A DNA stretch of 64,000 nucleotides from JBOFDK01 sp051646925 (GCA_051646925.1 JBOFDK010000110.1:11171-75170); one strand, 5' to 3'; positions 17,916 to 27,901 are shown, numbered from the stretch's first letter. The notes: a model not told the origin generated them from the sequence alone. Made by a program: numbers and translations.

Positions 17916-18669
17916 AAAAGTTATAGAAGGTAATATCGTTAGCAACATAAAAGTTGCTAACGATGTTTACAAAATGGTAATAGAGGCCAAAGAAATTGCA
18001 GAAAATGCAAAACCTGGACAATTTGTTAACATTTATACAAAATCAGAAAGTATGCTACTTCCAAGACCGATTAGCTTATGCGAAATAGGCAAAACAACAG
18101 TTACACTTGTTTATGGTGTAGTAGGAAAAGGCACAAAAGAATTTGCAACCTACAAAGCAGGCGACTCTATTCGTATTAGTAGCGCACTTGGTAACGGTTA
18201 CAAAATCCAAAAATCAGATGTTAGTATTTTAGTCGGCGGAGGAATTGGTGTACCACCACTTTTAGAACTTAGTAAACATCTAGAAGGCAAAAAAATAGCG
18301 ATACTAGGATTTAGAGATGAACCTTTTTTAGTAGAAGAATTAGAAGCACAAGGCGTAACGGTTTATGTTGCAACAGATAGTGGCAAAGCTGGATTTAAAG
18401 GAAACGTAGTGCAATTAATGGAAAAAGAAGGCATTGTAGGTGATTACTGTTATAGCTGTGGTCCAAAACCAATGCTTCGCGCGTTAACTGATTTTTGCGA
18501 ATCAAAAAACATGCCAGTCCAAGTTTCACTAGAAGAGAGAATGGGATGTGGTTATGGGGCGTGCGTAGGTTGTGTATGCAAAACAAAAACTACTGATGAA
18601 AAAGGCTATGAACTCAAAAAAGTCTGTAAAGACGGTCCTGTATTTTTAGGAAGTGAGGTATCATGGTAA
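17908..18669 (+). CDS. pyrK: dihydroorotate dehydrogenase electron-transfer subunit
   Basis: Carries electrons from PyrD to NAD+ through FAD and a [2Fe-2S] cluster. 253 aa. LPRPISLCE is the FAD-binding RxYS-like motif, GGGIGVPPLL is the NAD site, and the C-terminal cluster ligands are in ERMGCGYGACVGCVC plus a later Cys (KKVCKDG). It overlaps carB by 8 bp and pyrD by 7 bp, indicating coupled translation. Its presence marks the class 1B enzyme. Confidence 0.95.
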   Translation: MSKKVIEGNIVSNIKVANDVYKMVIEAKEIAENAKPGQFVNIYTKSESMLLPRPISLCEIGKTTVTLVYGVVGKGTKEFATYKAGDSIRISSALGNGYKIQKSDVSILVGGGIGVPPLLELSKHLEGKKIAILGFRDEPFLVEELEAQGVTVYVATDSGKAGFKGNVVQLMEKEGIVGDYCYSCGPKPMLRALTDFCESKNMPVQVSLEERMGCGYGACVGCVCKTKTTDEKGYELKKVCKDGPVFLGSEVSW

Positions 18670-19580
18670 TGAGCAAATTAGATTTAAGTGTAAATATTGG
18701 CGGAGTTATATTACAAAATCCTATTACAACAGCATCAGGAACATTTAATCCAAGCGAAAGTTCTGAGTTTTACGATTTAAATGAACTAGGTGCGGTAATA
18801 ACAAAAGGTGTTGCAAACGTTGCATGGGAAGGTAATCCTGTACCAAGAATTGCGGAAACATACGGCGGAATGATTAATGCTGTAGGATTACAAAATCCAG
18901 GTGTTGAAGCATTTATCAAAGAAGATTTAGCTTTTATGAAACGTTTTAATACAAAAGTAATTGCAAACGTTGCAGGAAGAACTATTGAAGATTACTGCGA
19001 AGTAGTTGAACGCCTAAGCGAAACAGATGTTGATTTACTAGAAGTAAATATTTCATGTCCTAACGTAAAATGCGGTGGCATTGGTTTTGGTACAGATATA
19101 AAACTTGCAGGTGATGTAACACGCGCAGTAAAAAAAGTTTCAAAAAAACCAATCATTATAAAACTAACACCTAATGTAACAAATATTGCAGAAATAGCAA
19201 AAGCTGTAGAAGCAGAAGGTGCTGATGCAGTTTCTCTTATCAATACACTTCTTGGTATGAAAATTGATGTACACAAGCGAAAATGCGTTGTAGCAAATAA
19301 AATGGGCGGATTTTCAGGTCCAGCAATAATGCCAGTAGCAGTTAGAATGGTATATCAAGTTAGACGTGCAATAAACCTTCCAATTATTGGACTTGGTGGT
19401 ATTACAACAGGTGAAGATGTTGCAGAATTCATTTTAGCAGGAGCTGACGCTGTATCAATAGGAACAGCAGCACTTATAAATCCAGTAGCACCTGTAAATA
19501 TTAAAAATGAATTTATAGATTATATGAACCAATATGGTTTTAAAAACTTAGCTGAATTACGAGATTCATTTCAAGAATAA
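18663..19580 (+). CDS. pyrD: dihydroorotate dehydrogenase, class 1B catalytic subunit
   Basis: Oxidises dihydroorotate to orotate with FMN and passes electrons to PyrK. 305 aa. TTASGTFN, NAVGLQNPGVE, the catalytic-Cys motif NISCPNVKCGG and the phosphate-binding GLGGITTGEDV are present. ATG 18663 fits the GTGAGG ribosome binding site; ATG 18669 is possible. Last gene of the operon, followed by a terminator. Confidence 0.96.
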   Translation: MVMSKLDLSVNIGGVILQNPITTASGTFNPSESSEFYDLNELGAVITKGVANVAWEGNPVPRIAETYGGMINAVGLQNPGVEAFIKEDLAFMKRFNTKVIANVAGRTIEDYCEVVERLSETDVDLLEVNISCPNVKCGGIGFGTDIKLAGDVTRAVKKVSKKPIIIKLTPNVTNIAEIAKAVEAEGADAVSLINTLLGMKIDVHKRKCVVANKMGGFSGPAIMPVAVRMVYQVRRAINLPIIGLGGITTGEDVAEFILAGADAVSIGTAALINPVAPVNIKNEFIDYMNQYGFKNLAELRDSFQE

Positions 19581-19586
19581 AAAATA

Positions 19587-19620
19587 AAAGACTATTGCAT
19601 ATGCATAGTCTTTTATTTTT
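19587..19620 (+). terminator. terminator of the pyrimidine operon
   Basis: The stem AAAAGACTAT (19587-19596) / ATAGTCTTTT (19605-19614) closes on a TGC-containing loop and is followed by ATTTTTTT. Confidence 0.85.
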
Positions 19621-19668
19621 TTGACAAAATACTAGGTATATAGAAGATATAACTAAGGGAGATGCGAA

Positions 19669-20238
19669 ATGAAGATAAAGATTATATTAGGGCTTTGCAT
19701 AGCAATTACAAGTAGTATGTGTCTATCTGGGTGCAAAAAAGTAGAAGATGATAATGAAAAAATATTAAATGCTAAGGCTGGTAAAGTTGTTGAACTAGAA
19801 GGAGAACAAGACCAGTACGGATGGTTTCCGCATATGCGGTTAACATTTGGAGAAAAAGAATTATCAGAAATATATTTTGATTATATTAATAGTGAAGGTA
19901 TAAGAAAAACAAGAGATGAAGAATATAATGCAACAATGAAAGAAAAAACAGGTATGAGTACAATTGAAGCGATAGATGATTTAATAAAACAATTAGAGAA
20001 AACTAAAGACCCAACTAAAATAGATGTAGTAACAGGTGCAACGCAAACATCAGTTGAATTTATGACAATGGCAAAGCAAGCATATAATCAATATTTTAAT
20101 GGTGAAAATAGTGCAAATAACTATAAAAAAGGTGATCCAATGACTTCAGAAGATGATGAAGAATTATCAGAAATAGGAGAATATAACAATGGCGGAGATG
20201 CTTCTCCAAATTCTCCTGAAAATATAAATAACAAATAA
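19669..20238 (+). CDS. FMN-binding-domain lipoprotein
   Basis: 189 aa. A lipoprotein signal with lipobox CLSGC places it on the outer face of the membrane. The mature part has a compact FMN-binding domain with the motif DVVTGATQTS (about residues 122-131), in which a Thr accepts covalent FMN in relatives. YGWFPHMRLTFGE...IYFDY is the typical preceding strand pair. Such proteins resemble the pheromone lipoprotein PplA or electron-transfer FMN proteins. The acidic, Asn-rich tail (~35 residues) is low-complexity. No membrane flavin reductase neighbour is present. Confidence 0.8.
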   Translation: MKIKIILGLCIAITSSMCLSGCKKVEDDNEKILNAKAGKVVELEGEQDQYGWFPHMRLTFGEKELSEIYFDYINSEGIRKTRDEEYNATMKEKTGMSTIEAIDDLIKQLEKTKDPTKIDVVTGATQTSVEFMTMAKQAYNQYFNGENSANNYKKGDPMTSEDDEELSEIGEYNNGGDASPNSPENINNK

Positions 20239-20260
20239 AACTTTGTTTACCTAAAAATCA

Positions 20261-20290
20261 TTGATAAAATGGTATTACTTGGTTTATAAT
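20261..20290 (+). promoter_or_regulatory. promoter upstream of trmL
   Basis: TTGATA (20261-20266), 18-bp spacer, TATAAT (20285-20290), 41 bp before the chosen start. Confidence 0.6.
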
Positions 20291-20330
20291 AACTTAAAAC
20301 TTTATACTATATATAAAAAGGATGAGCCTA

Positions 20331-20819
20331 ATGAACATCGTATTACACGAACCAGAAATACCACAAAACACAGGAAATATAGCAAGAACTTGCGCAGCAA
20401 CAGGAGCAAAATTACATTTAATTGAGCCACTTGGATTTTCACTAGATGAAAAACAATTAAAACGTGCAGGATTAGATTATTGGAATTTACTAGATGTTAC
20501 AACTTATAAAAACTTTGAAGAATTTCTTCAAAAAAATAATAATCCAGTAGTGTATATGGCTACAACAAAATCAAAACAAACATATGTTGATGTTAAGTAT
20601 GATGAAAATAGTTTCATTATGTTTGGTAAAGAAAGCAAAGGAATTCCAGAAGAAATTTTGATTAATTACAAATCATCTGCAATTCGTATTCCAATGCGCG
20701 AAGAAGCACGTTCACTGAATTTATCAAATGCAGTATCAGTAGTATTATACGAAGCACTACGCCAAACAGAATTTGCACTTCTTCAAAAAGAAGGACAATT
20801 ACACAATTACGAATGGTAA
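20331..20819 (+). CDS. trmL: tRNA (cytidine/uridine-34-2'-O)-methyltransferase
   Basis: Methylates the ribose of the wobble nucleotide of tRNA-Leu. 162 aa SPOUT-fold enzyme (TrmL/YibK). Signature N-terminus NIVLHEPEIPQNTGNIARTC, the FGKESKGIPEE motif and the C-terminal knot RIPMREEARSLNLSNAVSVVLYEALRQ are present. ATG 20331 is preferred over ATG 20322, because the AAAGG ribosome binding site (20317-20321) abuts the latter. Confidence 0.94.
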   Translation: MNIVLHEPEIPQNTGNIARTCAATGAKLHLIEPLGFSLDEKQLKRAGLDYWNLLDVTTYKNFEEFLQKNNNPVVYMATTKSKQTYVDVKYDENSFIMFGKESKGIPEEILINYKSSAIRIPMREEARSLNLSNAVSVVLYEALRQTEFALLQKEGQLHNYEW

Positions 20820-20856
20820 AAAAATTTTAAAAAATGAATAATTTTCAACATATATT

Positions 20857-20893
20857 CCCATAATATAGAAAGATTTTGAACTAGCATTATGGG
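20857..20893 (+). other. inverted repeat between trmL and the NlpC/P60 gene
   Basis: CCCATAAT (20857-20864) and ATTATGGG (20886-20893) form an 8-bp stem with a 21-base loop, followed by TTTT and then the AGGAGG ribosome binding site. It could be a weak terminator or an operator; the sequence does not decide. Confidence 0.4.
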
Positions 20894-20908
20894 TTTTAGG
20901 AGGAAATT

Positions 20909-21604
20909 ATGAAAAAATTAATTAAATATATGATAATATGCGTAGTTTTAAGTATATATATATATCCCACGTACGGAGTTACATCATCAAAAAATCTTTT
21001 TCCAACTACAAATGGAATTACTGGAACAGTAATTGCAAAAAACGTAAATGTAAGAAGTTATCCAAATACCACATCTAAAATTGTTTTAAAATTAAATGGT
21101 GGAAGTGTTAAAATCATAGGAAAAAATAATGGTTGGTACAAAGTTCACACTAAAGGAATAGATGGGTGGATTAATAGTAAATACGTTAGTTCAAAATTAG
21201 AACAACATATACCATATGTAAAAGCCAAAGGCGAAGAAATAGTAGCTTATGGAATGAAGTTTATGGGAACACCATACGTATGGGGCGGAAATAGCCTAGA
21301 GAAAGGTGTAGACTGTTCTGGATTTACAAAAGAAGTTTTTGATGCTTTTGGTGTAGACATAAGTAGAGTTTCATATATGCAGGCGAATGACGGAAGGGAT
21401 ATATCTAAATCTAGCCTAATGGCAGGCGATTTAATTTTCTTTGATACAGAAGGAGAAAATGATGGCAACATTTCGCATGTTGGTATATATATGGGTAACA
21501 ATCAGTTTATTCATTCGGATAGTACAAGAGGTATTGCAATTAGCAAACTTTCAAATCCGTACTATACGCGTAACTATGTAAAAAGTGTCAGAGTACTTGG
21601 GTAA
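20909..21604 (+). CDS. secreted SH3-NlpC/P60 peptidoglycan endopeptidase
   Basis: Cell-wall hydrolase, probably cutting D-Glu-diaminopimelate bonds. A signal peptide (about residues 1-24) is followed by a bacterial SH3 domain (NVNVRSYPNTTSKIV...NNGWYKVHTKGIDGWINSKYV, residues ~38-95) and an NlpC/P60 domain. The catalytic Cys is in GVDCSGFTKE, the His in ISHVGIYMG, and a third polar residue in FIHSDS. 231 aa. The start has a strong AGGAGG. A terminator follows. Confidence 0.93.
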   Translation: MKKLIKYMIICVVLSIYIYPTYGVTSSKNLFPTTNGITGTVIAKNVNVRSYPNTTSKIVLKLNGGSVKIIGKNNGWYKVHTKGIDGWINSKYVSSKLEQHIPYVKAKGEEIVAYGMKFMGTPYVWGGNSLEKGVDCSGFTKEVFDAFGVDISRVSYMQANDGRDISKSSLMAGDLIFFDTEGENDGNISHVGIYMGNNQFIHSDSTRGIAISKLSNPYYTRNYVKSVRVLG

Positions 21605-21621
21605 TTATAATATATGCTAGA

Positions 21622-21649
21622 AAAAGGCTACCGTTGGTAGTCTTTTTTT
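21622..21649 (+). terminator. terminator after the NlpC/P60 gene
   Basis: AAAAGGCTACC pairs with GGTAGTCTTTTT (one G-U) around a three-base loop, continuing into a seven-T run. Confidence 0.85.
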
Positions 21650-21728
21650 GACTAGTAAATGTGATGTAGTGAAATACTTAAATTATGGTATAATAGGTAA
21701 TAAATGAAATGAATTGGAAGAGGTTACT

Positions 21729-24125
21729 ATGAACGAGAGAACATTATATAAATTAGAATTTCATAAAATTATAGAAATGCTTAAAACGCACGCTCTTACA
21801 GAAAGCGGAAAGCAAAGTATTGAAAAATTAATACCTTCATCTAACTATAAAGAAGTATTCAAATGGCAAAAAGAAACGACAGATGCACTAAATATGGTAG
21901 TAAAAAAAGGCCGAGTACCGATTAGAAATGTTAAAGAAATTACAACATCTTTAAAACGTGTTGAAATTGGCGCGGTACTTAGTAGTCATGAAATTTTAAA
22001 TATCGCTAAAGTTATGGAAAGTTGCAGACGATTAAAAAACTACTATAAAGAAGATGCAGAAACTGTAAATTATGAATATATCAAAGGATATTTTGAAAGT
22101 TTATCAACACATAATAATGTAGAAAATGAAATTAATCGTTGTATTTTAGCGCCAGATGAATATGCAGATGAGGCAACGCCAGCACTTGGGCAAATTAGGC
22201 GCCAGATGAAATCAGCGACTACAAAAATACGTGAAACATTGCAAAATGTTTTACACTCAAGTCAGTACCAAGATATGTTGCAAGAGCCAGTAATTACTAT
22301 GAGACAAGACCGTTATTGTATTCCAATCAAAATAGAATACAAAAATGCATTTAAAGGAATAATACATGATCAATCATCTACAGGAGCGACGGCATTTATA
22401 GAACCGTTATCAGTTGTAGAACTTGGCAATAATTTAAGAACGCTAGAAGCAAAAGAACAAGAGGAAATTGAAAAAATACTCGCATATTTAACAGAATTGA
22501 TAGGTGAAAATTCAATATTACTAAGTACATCATTTCAAACAATGACAATGATAGATGTTATTTTTGCAAAATCCGAATACGCACTTAAAATAGATGGAAG
22601 AGAGCCAAAATTAAACACGGAAGGTAAAATAAATTTAAAAGGTGCTAGGCACCCTATGCTGCCAAAAGAGAGCGTAGTTCCAATTGATGTATATGTTGGA
22701 GATAAATTTACAACATTACTAATAACAGGGCCAAATACAGGTGGTAAAACAGTAACATTAAAAACACTTGGATTATTTACACTTATGGCTCAGGCAGGTC
22801 TTCAAATTCCTGTCAAAGAAGGAAGTCATATTGCAGTTTTTGATGATGTTTTTGCAGACTTAGGAGATGAACAAAGTATAGAACAAAATTTAAGTACATT
22901 TTCATCTCACATGACAAACATAGTAAGCATATTAAAAAACATGACGACAAATTCTTTAGTACTAATGGATGAAGTAGGCTCAGGTACAGACCCACTAGAA
23001 GGAGCGGCTCTTGCTATGTCTATTTTGGAACATTTAAGAAAACAACATATTCGCACAGTTGCAACAACGCATTATAGTGAACTTAAGTTATATGCAATGT
23101 CAACTGAAGGCGTTGAAAATGCAAGTTGTGAATTTGATGTTGAATTTTTAAGACCGACATATAAGTTATTTATTGGAATACCAGGAAAAAGTAATGCATT
23201 TGCTATTTCACAGCAACTAGGATTAGAAAACCATTTGATAGAAGATGCTAAAGTATTTTTAACAAAAGAAAATGTAAAGATGGAAGATATTTTAGTAGAG
23301 CTTGAATATAGTAAACGAATGGCAGATATTGAAAAAGAAAAAGCAGAAGGATTCCGAAAAGAAGCTGAATACTTCAGAGAAAACATAAAAAAAGAACGAG
23401 ATAAACTTGAAAAATCAAAACAACGAATACTAGACCGTGCAAATGAAAAAGCACAAGAGTTGCTAAAAAAAGTAGAAGAAGAAGCAGACGGGGTACTAAA
23501 AGAAGTAAGGCAAGCAGCAAGAGCGGTGCAAGTAGTCATAGATGAAAAAGGACTGCATAACGCAAAAGAGCAAATGAAAACAAGATTAGGCAAGCAACAT
23601 CAGAATGTAAATAAAACGCTTGGAACCAAAAAAGCACCACAAAAAACAATTAAGACAATTAAACTTGGAGACCAAGTTATGGTAACTAACTTGATGCAAA
23701 AAGGTATAATATTAGAATTACCAGATTCAAGCGGTAAAGCTCTTGTGCAAGTTGGTATTTTGCCAATTAAAGTTCATAAAAACAATTTAGAATGTGTTGA
23801 AGATGAGGTAAAGGTTGTAAAACCTAAAAAAACACAAAGACCAACAGGCGGAGTAAGTCATAATATTAAAAAATCAAGTGCGATTCGTATGGAAGTAGAC
23901 GTACGAGGATTAATGGTTGATGAAGCGTTACCAGTAGTTGATAAATATTTAGACGATGCATATTTATCAGGGCTTAAACAAGCAACTATTATACATGGTA
24001 AAGGTACAGGAGCATTACGAGAAGCTATATCACAAATGCTACGAAGACATCCACATATAGCAACATTTAGACCAGGAAAATATGGCGAAGGTGAGATGGG
24101 TGTAACTATAGTTGAAATCAAATAA
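21729..24125 (+). CDS. mutS2: MutS2 nuclease/ATPase with Smr domain
   Basis: A MutS paralogue linked to suppression of homologous recombination and ribosome-collision rescue, not mismatch repair. About 798 aa from ATG 21729. Walker A is ITGPNTGGKTVTLKT, Walker B LVLMDEVGSGTDP, and the signature STHYSEL-type His reads TTHYSELK. A coiled coil (~residues 510-630, rich in K/E) leads to a C-terminal Smr endonuclease domain with VDVRGLMVDEA and HGKGTGALR. The TTG at 21714 is rejected as start because GGAAGAGG lies between it and ATG 21729. Confidence 0.95.
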   Translation: MNERTLYKLEFHKIIEMLKTHALTESGKQSIEKLIPSSNYKEVFKWQKETTDALNMVVKKGRVPIRNVKEITTSLKRVEIGAVLSSHEILNIAKVMESCRRLKNYYKEDAETVNYEYIKGYFESLSTHNNVENEINRCILAPDEYADEATPALGQIRRQMKSATTKIRETLQNVLHSSQYQDMLQEPVITMRQDRYCIPIKIEYKNAFKGIIHDQSSTGATAFIEPLSVVELGNNLRTLEAKEQEEIEKILAYLTELIGENSILLSTSFQTMTMIDVIFAKSEYALKIDGREPKLNTEGKINLKGARHPMLPKESVVPIDVYVGDKFTTLLITGPNTGGKTVTLKTLGLFTLMAQAGLQIPVKEGSHIAVFDDVFADLGDEQSIEQNLSTFSSHMTNIVSILKNMTTNSLVLMDEVGSGTDPLEGAALAMSILEHLRKQHIRTVATTHYSELKLYAMSTEGVENASCEFDVEFLRPTYKLFIGIPGKSNAFAISQQLGLENHLIEDAKVFLTKENVKMEDILVELEYSKRMADIEKEKAEGFRKEAEYFRENIKKERDKLEKSKQRILDRANEKAQELLKKVEEEADGVLKEVRQAARAVQVVIDEKGLHNAKEQMKTRLGKQHQNVNKTLGTKKAPQKTIKTIKLGDQVMVTNLMQKGIILELPDSSGKALVQVGILPIKVHKNNLECVEDEVKVVKPKKTQRPTGGVSHNIKKSSAIRMEVDVRGLMVDEALPVVDKYLDDAYLSGLKQATIIHGKGTGALREAISQMLRRHPHIATFRPGKYGEGEMGVTIVEIK

Positions 24126-24141
24126 TACAAAAGAGGGAGTT

Positions 24142-24834
24142 ATGGAGATGACAAAATTAAAAATATTAATTGTTGATGATGATACAAATATTGCAGAACT
24201 CATTTCGCTTTACTTACAAAAAGAAGGATATGATACACAAGAAGTATACAGCGGAAAACAGGCAGTTGAAGTATTTGAGCAGTATAACCCAGAACTAGTT
24301 CTTTTAGATGTTATGTTGCCTGAAATGGATGGATATGATGTATGTAAAGAAATTAGAAAAACACATAAAACACCGATTATTATGTTGACAGCAAAATGTG
24401 AAGTGTTTGATAAAGTACTAGGTCTTGAACTTGGAGCTGATGATTATATTGCAAAACCTTTTGACCCAAAAGAATTAATTGCACGTGTCAAAGCAGTGTT
24501 AAGACGAAGTACAGAAAAAGAAGATGTAGAAAACAACAAAAATAGAATTGTATTAGAAGATTTAATTGTAGACAAAGATAACTATGCGGTTACCTATAGA
24601 GGAAACATAGTTGAGTTACCACCAAAAGAATTAGAAGTTCTATATTTTTTAGCAAGTCATCCAAAACAAGTTTTTACAAGAGAACAACTTTTAGATAAAA
24701 TCTGGGGTTATGATTTTGTCGGAGATACAAGAACAGTTGATGTGCATATTAAAAGACTACGAGATAAATTTGAAGGTGATCATCCATGGAACATAAAAAC
24801 AGTTTGGGGAGTAGGGTACAAATTCGACAAATAG
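24142..24834 (+). CDS. OmpR-family response regulator
   Basis: Receiver domain at residues ~1-115 with phosphoacceptor Asp in LVLLDVMLPEMDGYD, acidic pair IVDDD, switch T (MLTAKC) and Lys (IAKPFDP). It is joined to a winged-helix DNA-binding domain ending WGYDFVGDTRTVDVHIKRLR...WGVGYKF. About 230 aa. The start may be ATG 24142 or 24148. The kinase gene overlaps its end, and htrA lies downstream, suggesting an envelope-stress role; that is inference. Confidence 0.93.
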   Translation: MEMTKLKILIVDDDTNIAELISLYLQKEGYDTQEVYSGKQAVEVFEQYNPELVLLDVMLPEMDGYDVCKEIRKTHKTPIIMLTAKCEVFDKVLGLELGADDYIAKPFDPKELIARVKAVLRRSTEKEDVENNKNRIVLEDLIVDKDNYAVTYRGNIVELPPKELEVLYFLASHPKQVFTREQLLDKIWGYDFVGDTRTVDVHIKRLRDKFEGDHPWNIKTVWGVGYKFDK

Positions 24835-26267
24835 AACAAAACGGAATATTTAGTACACTTTTTAGCAAACTATTCACGCTTTATTTAGGAATAGTGATGG
24901 TCATTATGATTTTTTTCTTTATTCTTTTTTCGAATACATTTAAAACATATTTTGTTTCATATACACAAGATATTATGGTAAGACAAGCAGAAATGATTGC
25001 ATATGAATATCAAACAATTGGAGAATTTAGGCAACCAGTAAGTAAAAGTATTGATAGAATGTTTTTTAAACTTGAAGTGCTTGATAGTTATTTGGATGCA
25101 ACTACATGGATTGTTGATGAGTCTTATCAAATTGTTGCAGTAACTGATAATAAAGAAAATGGAAAAATAGTTAGAAAATTATCAAATGAGAAGCTAGTAG
25201 ATGAAGTGTTTGCCGGAAAACTAGTAACAATTCAAGATGGTTTTAAAGAATCTTTTTCAACATCAGTACTTACAGTAGGATATCCTATAAAAATTTTTGA
25301 TGAAGTAGAATATGCATTATTTATTCATACACCAATGCCTCAAATTGAAAAAACAATTGAAGAAGTAAGAAGTATTATGTTGCAGGCGATAATTATGACT
25401 AGTATATTAACATTCATACTTATATATTTTGTTTCAAAAAGAATGAGCAAACCACTAAAAGAAATGGGTGGTGTAGCAAAACAAATTGCAAGTGGGGCAT
25501 TTGATAAACGTATTGAAGTAAATGGCGAAGATGAAATAGCACAACTTGCAACATCTTTTAATTATATGGCCAGAGAACTTGATAAAATAGATGCAAATCA
25601 AAAAGCTTTTATTGCAAATGTTAGCCACGATATGCGTTCACCACTTACGTCAATTCAAGGATTTGCAACGGCGCTTTTAGATGGAACTATTCCGCCAGGT
25701 AATCAAGAAAAATATTTACAAATTGTACTAAATGAATCACAAAGAATGATTAAAATGACAAATGAAATTTTAGAACTTAACAAATTAGAAGAAGGCAACT
25801 TGCCACTTAAAAAAATGGAATTTGATATACATGAGATGATTCGTGATTTGCTAGATAACTATGAAGCAGTTACAGAAAAAAAAGAAATTAACGTACGATT
25901 AATTCTAGATAAAAAAACACAAAAAGTTTTTGCAGATCCTGAAAAAATTGCTCGTGTTGTTCAAAATTTATTAGATAATGCATTTAAATTTGTTAACAAT
26001 AAAGGAACTATTGAAATTGAAACAATAGACTGCCAATCTAAAGTAGCAGTATATATTAAAAATAGTGGACCTGCTATTCCAAAAACTGAACAAGATAGTA
26101 TATGGGAACGTTTTTATAAAGCAGACTTATCTCGGGGCAAGGATAAACAAGGTATGGGAATTGGTTTAGTTATAGTTCGGGAAATTATGAAACAACACCA
26201 AGAAACATTAGGTATGACATCTAAAGAAGGTGAAATGGTTACTTTTTATTTCACAATTTCAAAATAA
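24786..26267 (+). CDS. sensor histidine kinase (HAMP-HisKA-HATPase)
   Basis: 493 aa. Two membrane helices (~31-55 and ~195-217) enclose an extracytoplasmic sensor of about 140 residues. HAMP, HisKA with H-box FIANVSHDMRSPLTSIQGF, and HATPase with N box (VVQNLLDNAFKFVN), a G1-like stretch and GMGIGLVIVREI follow. The frame overlaps the regulator gene by 49 bp. ATG 24786 has AAGGTGAT upstream and no better start exists before the first membrane helix, so a long overlap with coupled translation is likely. It pairs with the preceding regulator. Confidence 0.9.
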   Translation: MEHKNSLGSRVQIRQIEQNGIFSTLFSKLFTLYLGIVMVIMIFFFILFSNTFKTYFVSYTQDIMVRQAEMIAYEYQTIGEFRQPVSKSIDRMFFKLEVLDSYLDATTWIVDESYQIVAVTDNKENGKIVRKLSNEKLVDEVFAGKLVTIQDGFKESFSTSVLTVGYPIKIFDEVEYALFIHTPMPQIEKTIEEVRSIMLQAIIMTSILTFILIYFVSKRMSKPLKEMGGVAKQIASGAFDKRIEVNGEDEIAQLATSFNYMARELDKIDANQKAFIANVSHDMRSPLTSIQGFATALLDGTIPPGNQEKYLQIVLNESQRMIKMTNEILELNKLEEGNLPLKKMEFDIHEMIRDLLDNYEAVTEKKEINVRLILDKKTQKVFADPEKIARVVQNLLDNAFKFVNNKGTIEIETIDCQSKVAVYIKNSGPAIPKTEQDSIWERFYKADLSRGKDKQGMGIGLVIVREIMKQHQETLGMTSKEGEMVTFYFTISK

Positions 26268-26370
26268 GTTCATAAAATAAAGAGATAATTAACAATAACG
26301 TCATAAACTATTCAAATTCACCGAGTATAATACAGATATAAATAAATTCAAAGTAAATGGAGGAATGACA

Positions 26371-27792
26371 ATGAGTGACCGTCAATTCGAAAACGAAAAT
26401 GAAAATGAAGATAAAGATAAAGTTATAGATGTAGCATATACAGATGAAAAAGAAGCAGTAGCTTTAAGAAAAGATAAAGAAGTGAATATAGATGAAATGC
26501 AAAAAAATGATATTTATGAAAAAAATGAAGTAACAAACGCTCAAGAAGATACAGTGCATGAAGGACTTGAAACATACTATCATGAAACAATCAAAGACCC
26601 TGATAAAAACAAGAAAAAAAATACTGAAAAAACATTTGGGAAATTGGTAAAAGGTATTTTGATAGGAAGTATAGTTGGCGGAGTATCAATTGGTATAAGT
26701 TTCGCTTTTGCATCGCCATATGCACAAGCGTCATATAATGAAAAAAATGGTATAAATACAAAAGTAGCTACAGGAAATGAATACACGATGAATACGCAAG
26801 AGACTAGTAGTCCGATTATTACAACTACTGCTGAAAATCATATTCCAGCTATTGCAGAAATGGTAGGACCATCAGTTGTTTCTATTAATAACAATAGTAC
26901 AGTAACTACATGGAAAGGCGAATTTTCTCAATCAAGTTTGGGTTCAGGTGTAATTTTCCACCAAGATAATGAGAAAGTATACATTATTTCAAATGCACAT
27001 GTAGTTGATGGCGCAAATACGCTAACAGTTAATTTTATAGGAAATGTAAAAGTTGCAGCTCAGATTGTTGGAGCAGACACATCAACAGATATTACAGTTA
27101 TTTCTGTAAACAAAGAAGATTTGCCAGAAGATATGAGAGATACTATACAAATAGCAACACTTGGAGATAGTGATGCTTTAAGAGTTGGAGAACAAGTAGT
27201 AGCTATTGGTACACCTATTGATGAAGCGTATAGAAATACTGTTACAGTAGGTTATGTTAGTGCATTAGAACGTGAAGTTAGTTTAACAGATCAAAAAATT
27301 AATCTAATACAAACAGATGCAGCTATTAACCCAGGAAATAGTGGCGGGGCACTTGTTGGACCAAGCGGAGAAGTAATTGGAATTAACACGATGAAGCTTG
27401 TAGACTCTGATTCTAAAATAGAAGGAATGGGATTTGCAATTCCTATTAATGATGTAAAACCAATCGTTGAAGAACTTATGACACATGGTAAAATTATGCG
27501 TCCAAGTTTAGGTATTATGGGCGAAAATCTATCAGAAGCATTCGGAAGCTACTGGGAAATGCCAGTTGGTATTTTAGTACACCAAGTAATATTAGGTAGT
27601 AGTGCAGATATTGCAGGAATACAACAAGGTGATGTAATTATTGAATTTGATGGAACACGTATTACTACTATGGAAGCATTAAAAGAAATATTACGAACTA
27701 AAGAAATAGGAGATCAAGTGAAAGTGAAAATCGTACGAGGTAGCGATAAAAAAACAATTGATGTTAAATTACAAGCTGCGCCAGATAAGTAA
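26371..27792 (+). CDS. htrA: HtrA/DegP-like membrane-anchored serine protease
   Basis: Surface quality-control protease. An unusual ~85-residue acidic cytoplasmic N-terminus precedes one membrane helix (ILIGSIVGGVSIGISFAFA). A trypsin-like domain carries the triad His in SNAHVVDG, Asp in DTSTDITV and Ser in NPGNSGGALVG, and one C-terminal PDZ domain (~380-470) follows. About 473 aa. ATG 26371 is chosen over 26365 because GGAGG directly abuts the latter. It lies just after a two-component system, a common arrangement for stress-induced htrA, with a TATAAT at 26326-26331. Confidence 0.92.
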   Translation: MSDRQFENENENEDKDKVIDVAYTDEKEAVALRKDKEVNIDEMQKNDIYEKNEVTNAQEDTVHEGLETYYHETIKDPDKNKKKNTEKTFGKLVKGILIGSIVGGVSIGISFAFASPYAQASYNEKNGINTKVATGNEYTMNTQETSSPIITTTAENHIPAIAEMVGPSVVSINNNSTVTTWKGEFSQSSLGSGVIFHQDNEKVYIISNAHVVDGANTLTVNFIGNVKVAAQIVGADTSTDITVISVNKEDLPEDMRDTIQIATLGDSDALRVGEQVVAIGTPIDEAYRNTVTVGYVSALEREVSLTDQKINLIQTDAAINPGNSGGALVGPSGEVIGINTMKLVDSDSKIEGMGFAIPINDVKPIVEELMTHGKIMRPSLGIMGENLSEAFGSYWEMPVGILVHQVILGSSADIAGIQQGDVIIEFDGTRITTMEALKEILRTKEIGDQVKVKIVRGSDKKTIDVKLQAAPDK

Positions 27793-27865
27793 CACCTTGA
27801 AAAATAAATAACTTAAATAAAGAAAATAAATAAATAAAACAAATTTTAGGGATTGAATTTAAATA

Positions 27866-27901
27866 AAAAACAATGATGTATTCTTACATCATTGTTTTTT
27901 T
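27866..27901 (+). terminator. terminator after htrA
   Basis: AAAAACAATGATGTA / TACATCATTGTTTTT is a 15-bp perfect stem with a four-base loop and a T run, possibly active in both directions. Confidence 0.88.

Noticed and set aside
23072..23593. 173-codon minus-strand frame inside mutS2, and similar long antisense frames elsewhere
   Set aside because: Ser/Phe-rich composition and no ribosome binding site; they are shadows of the coiled-coil or other coding on the plus strand.
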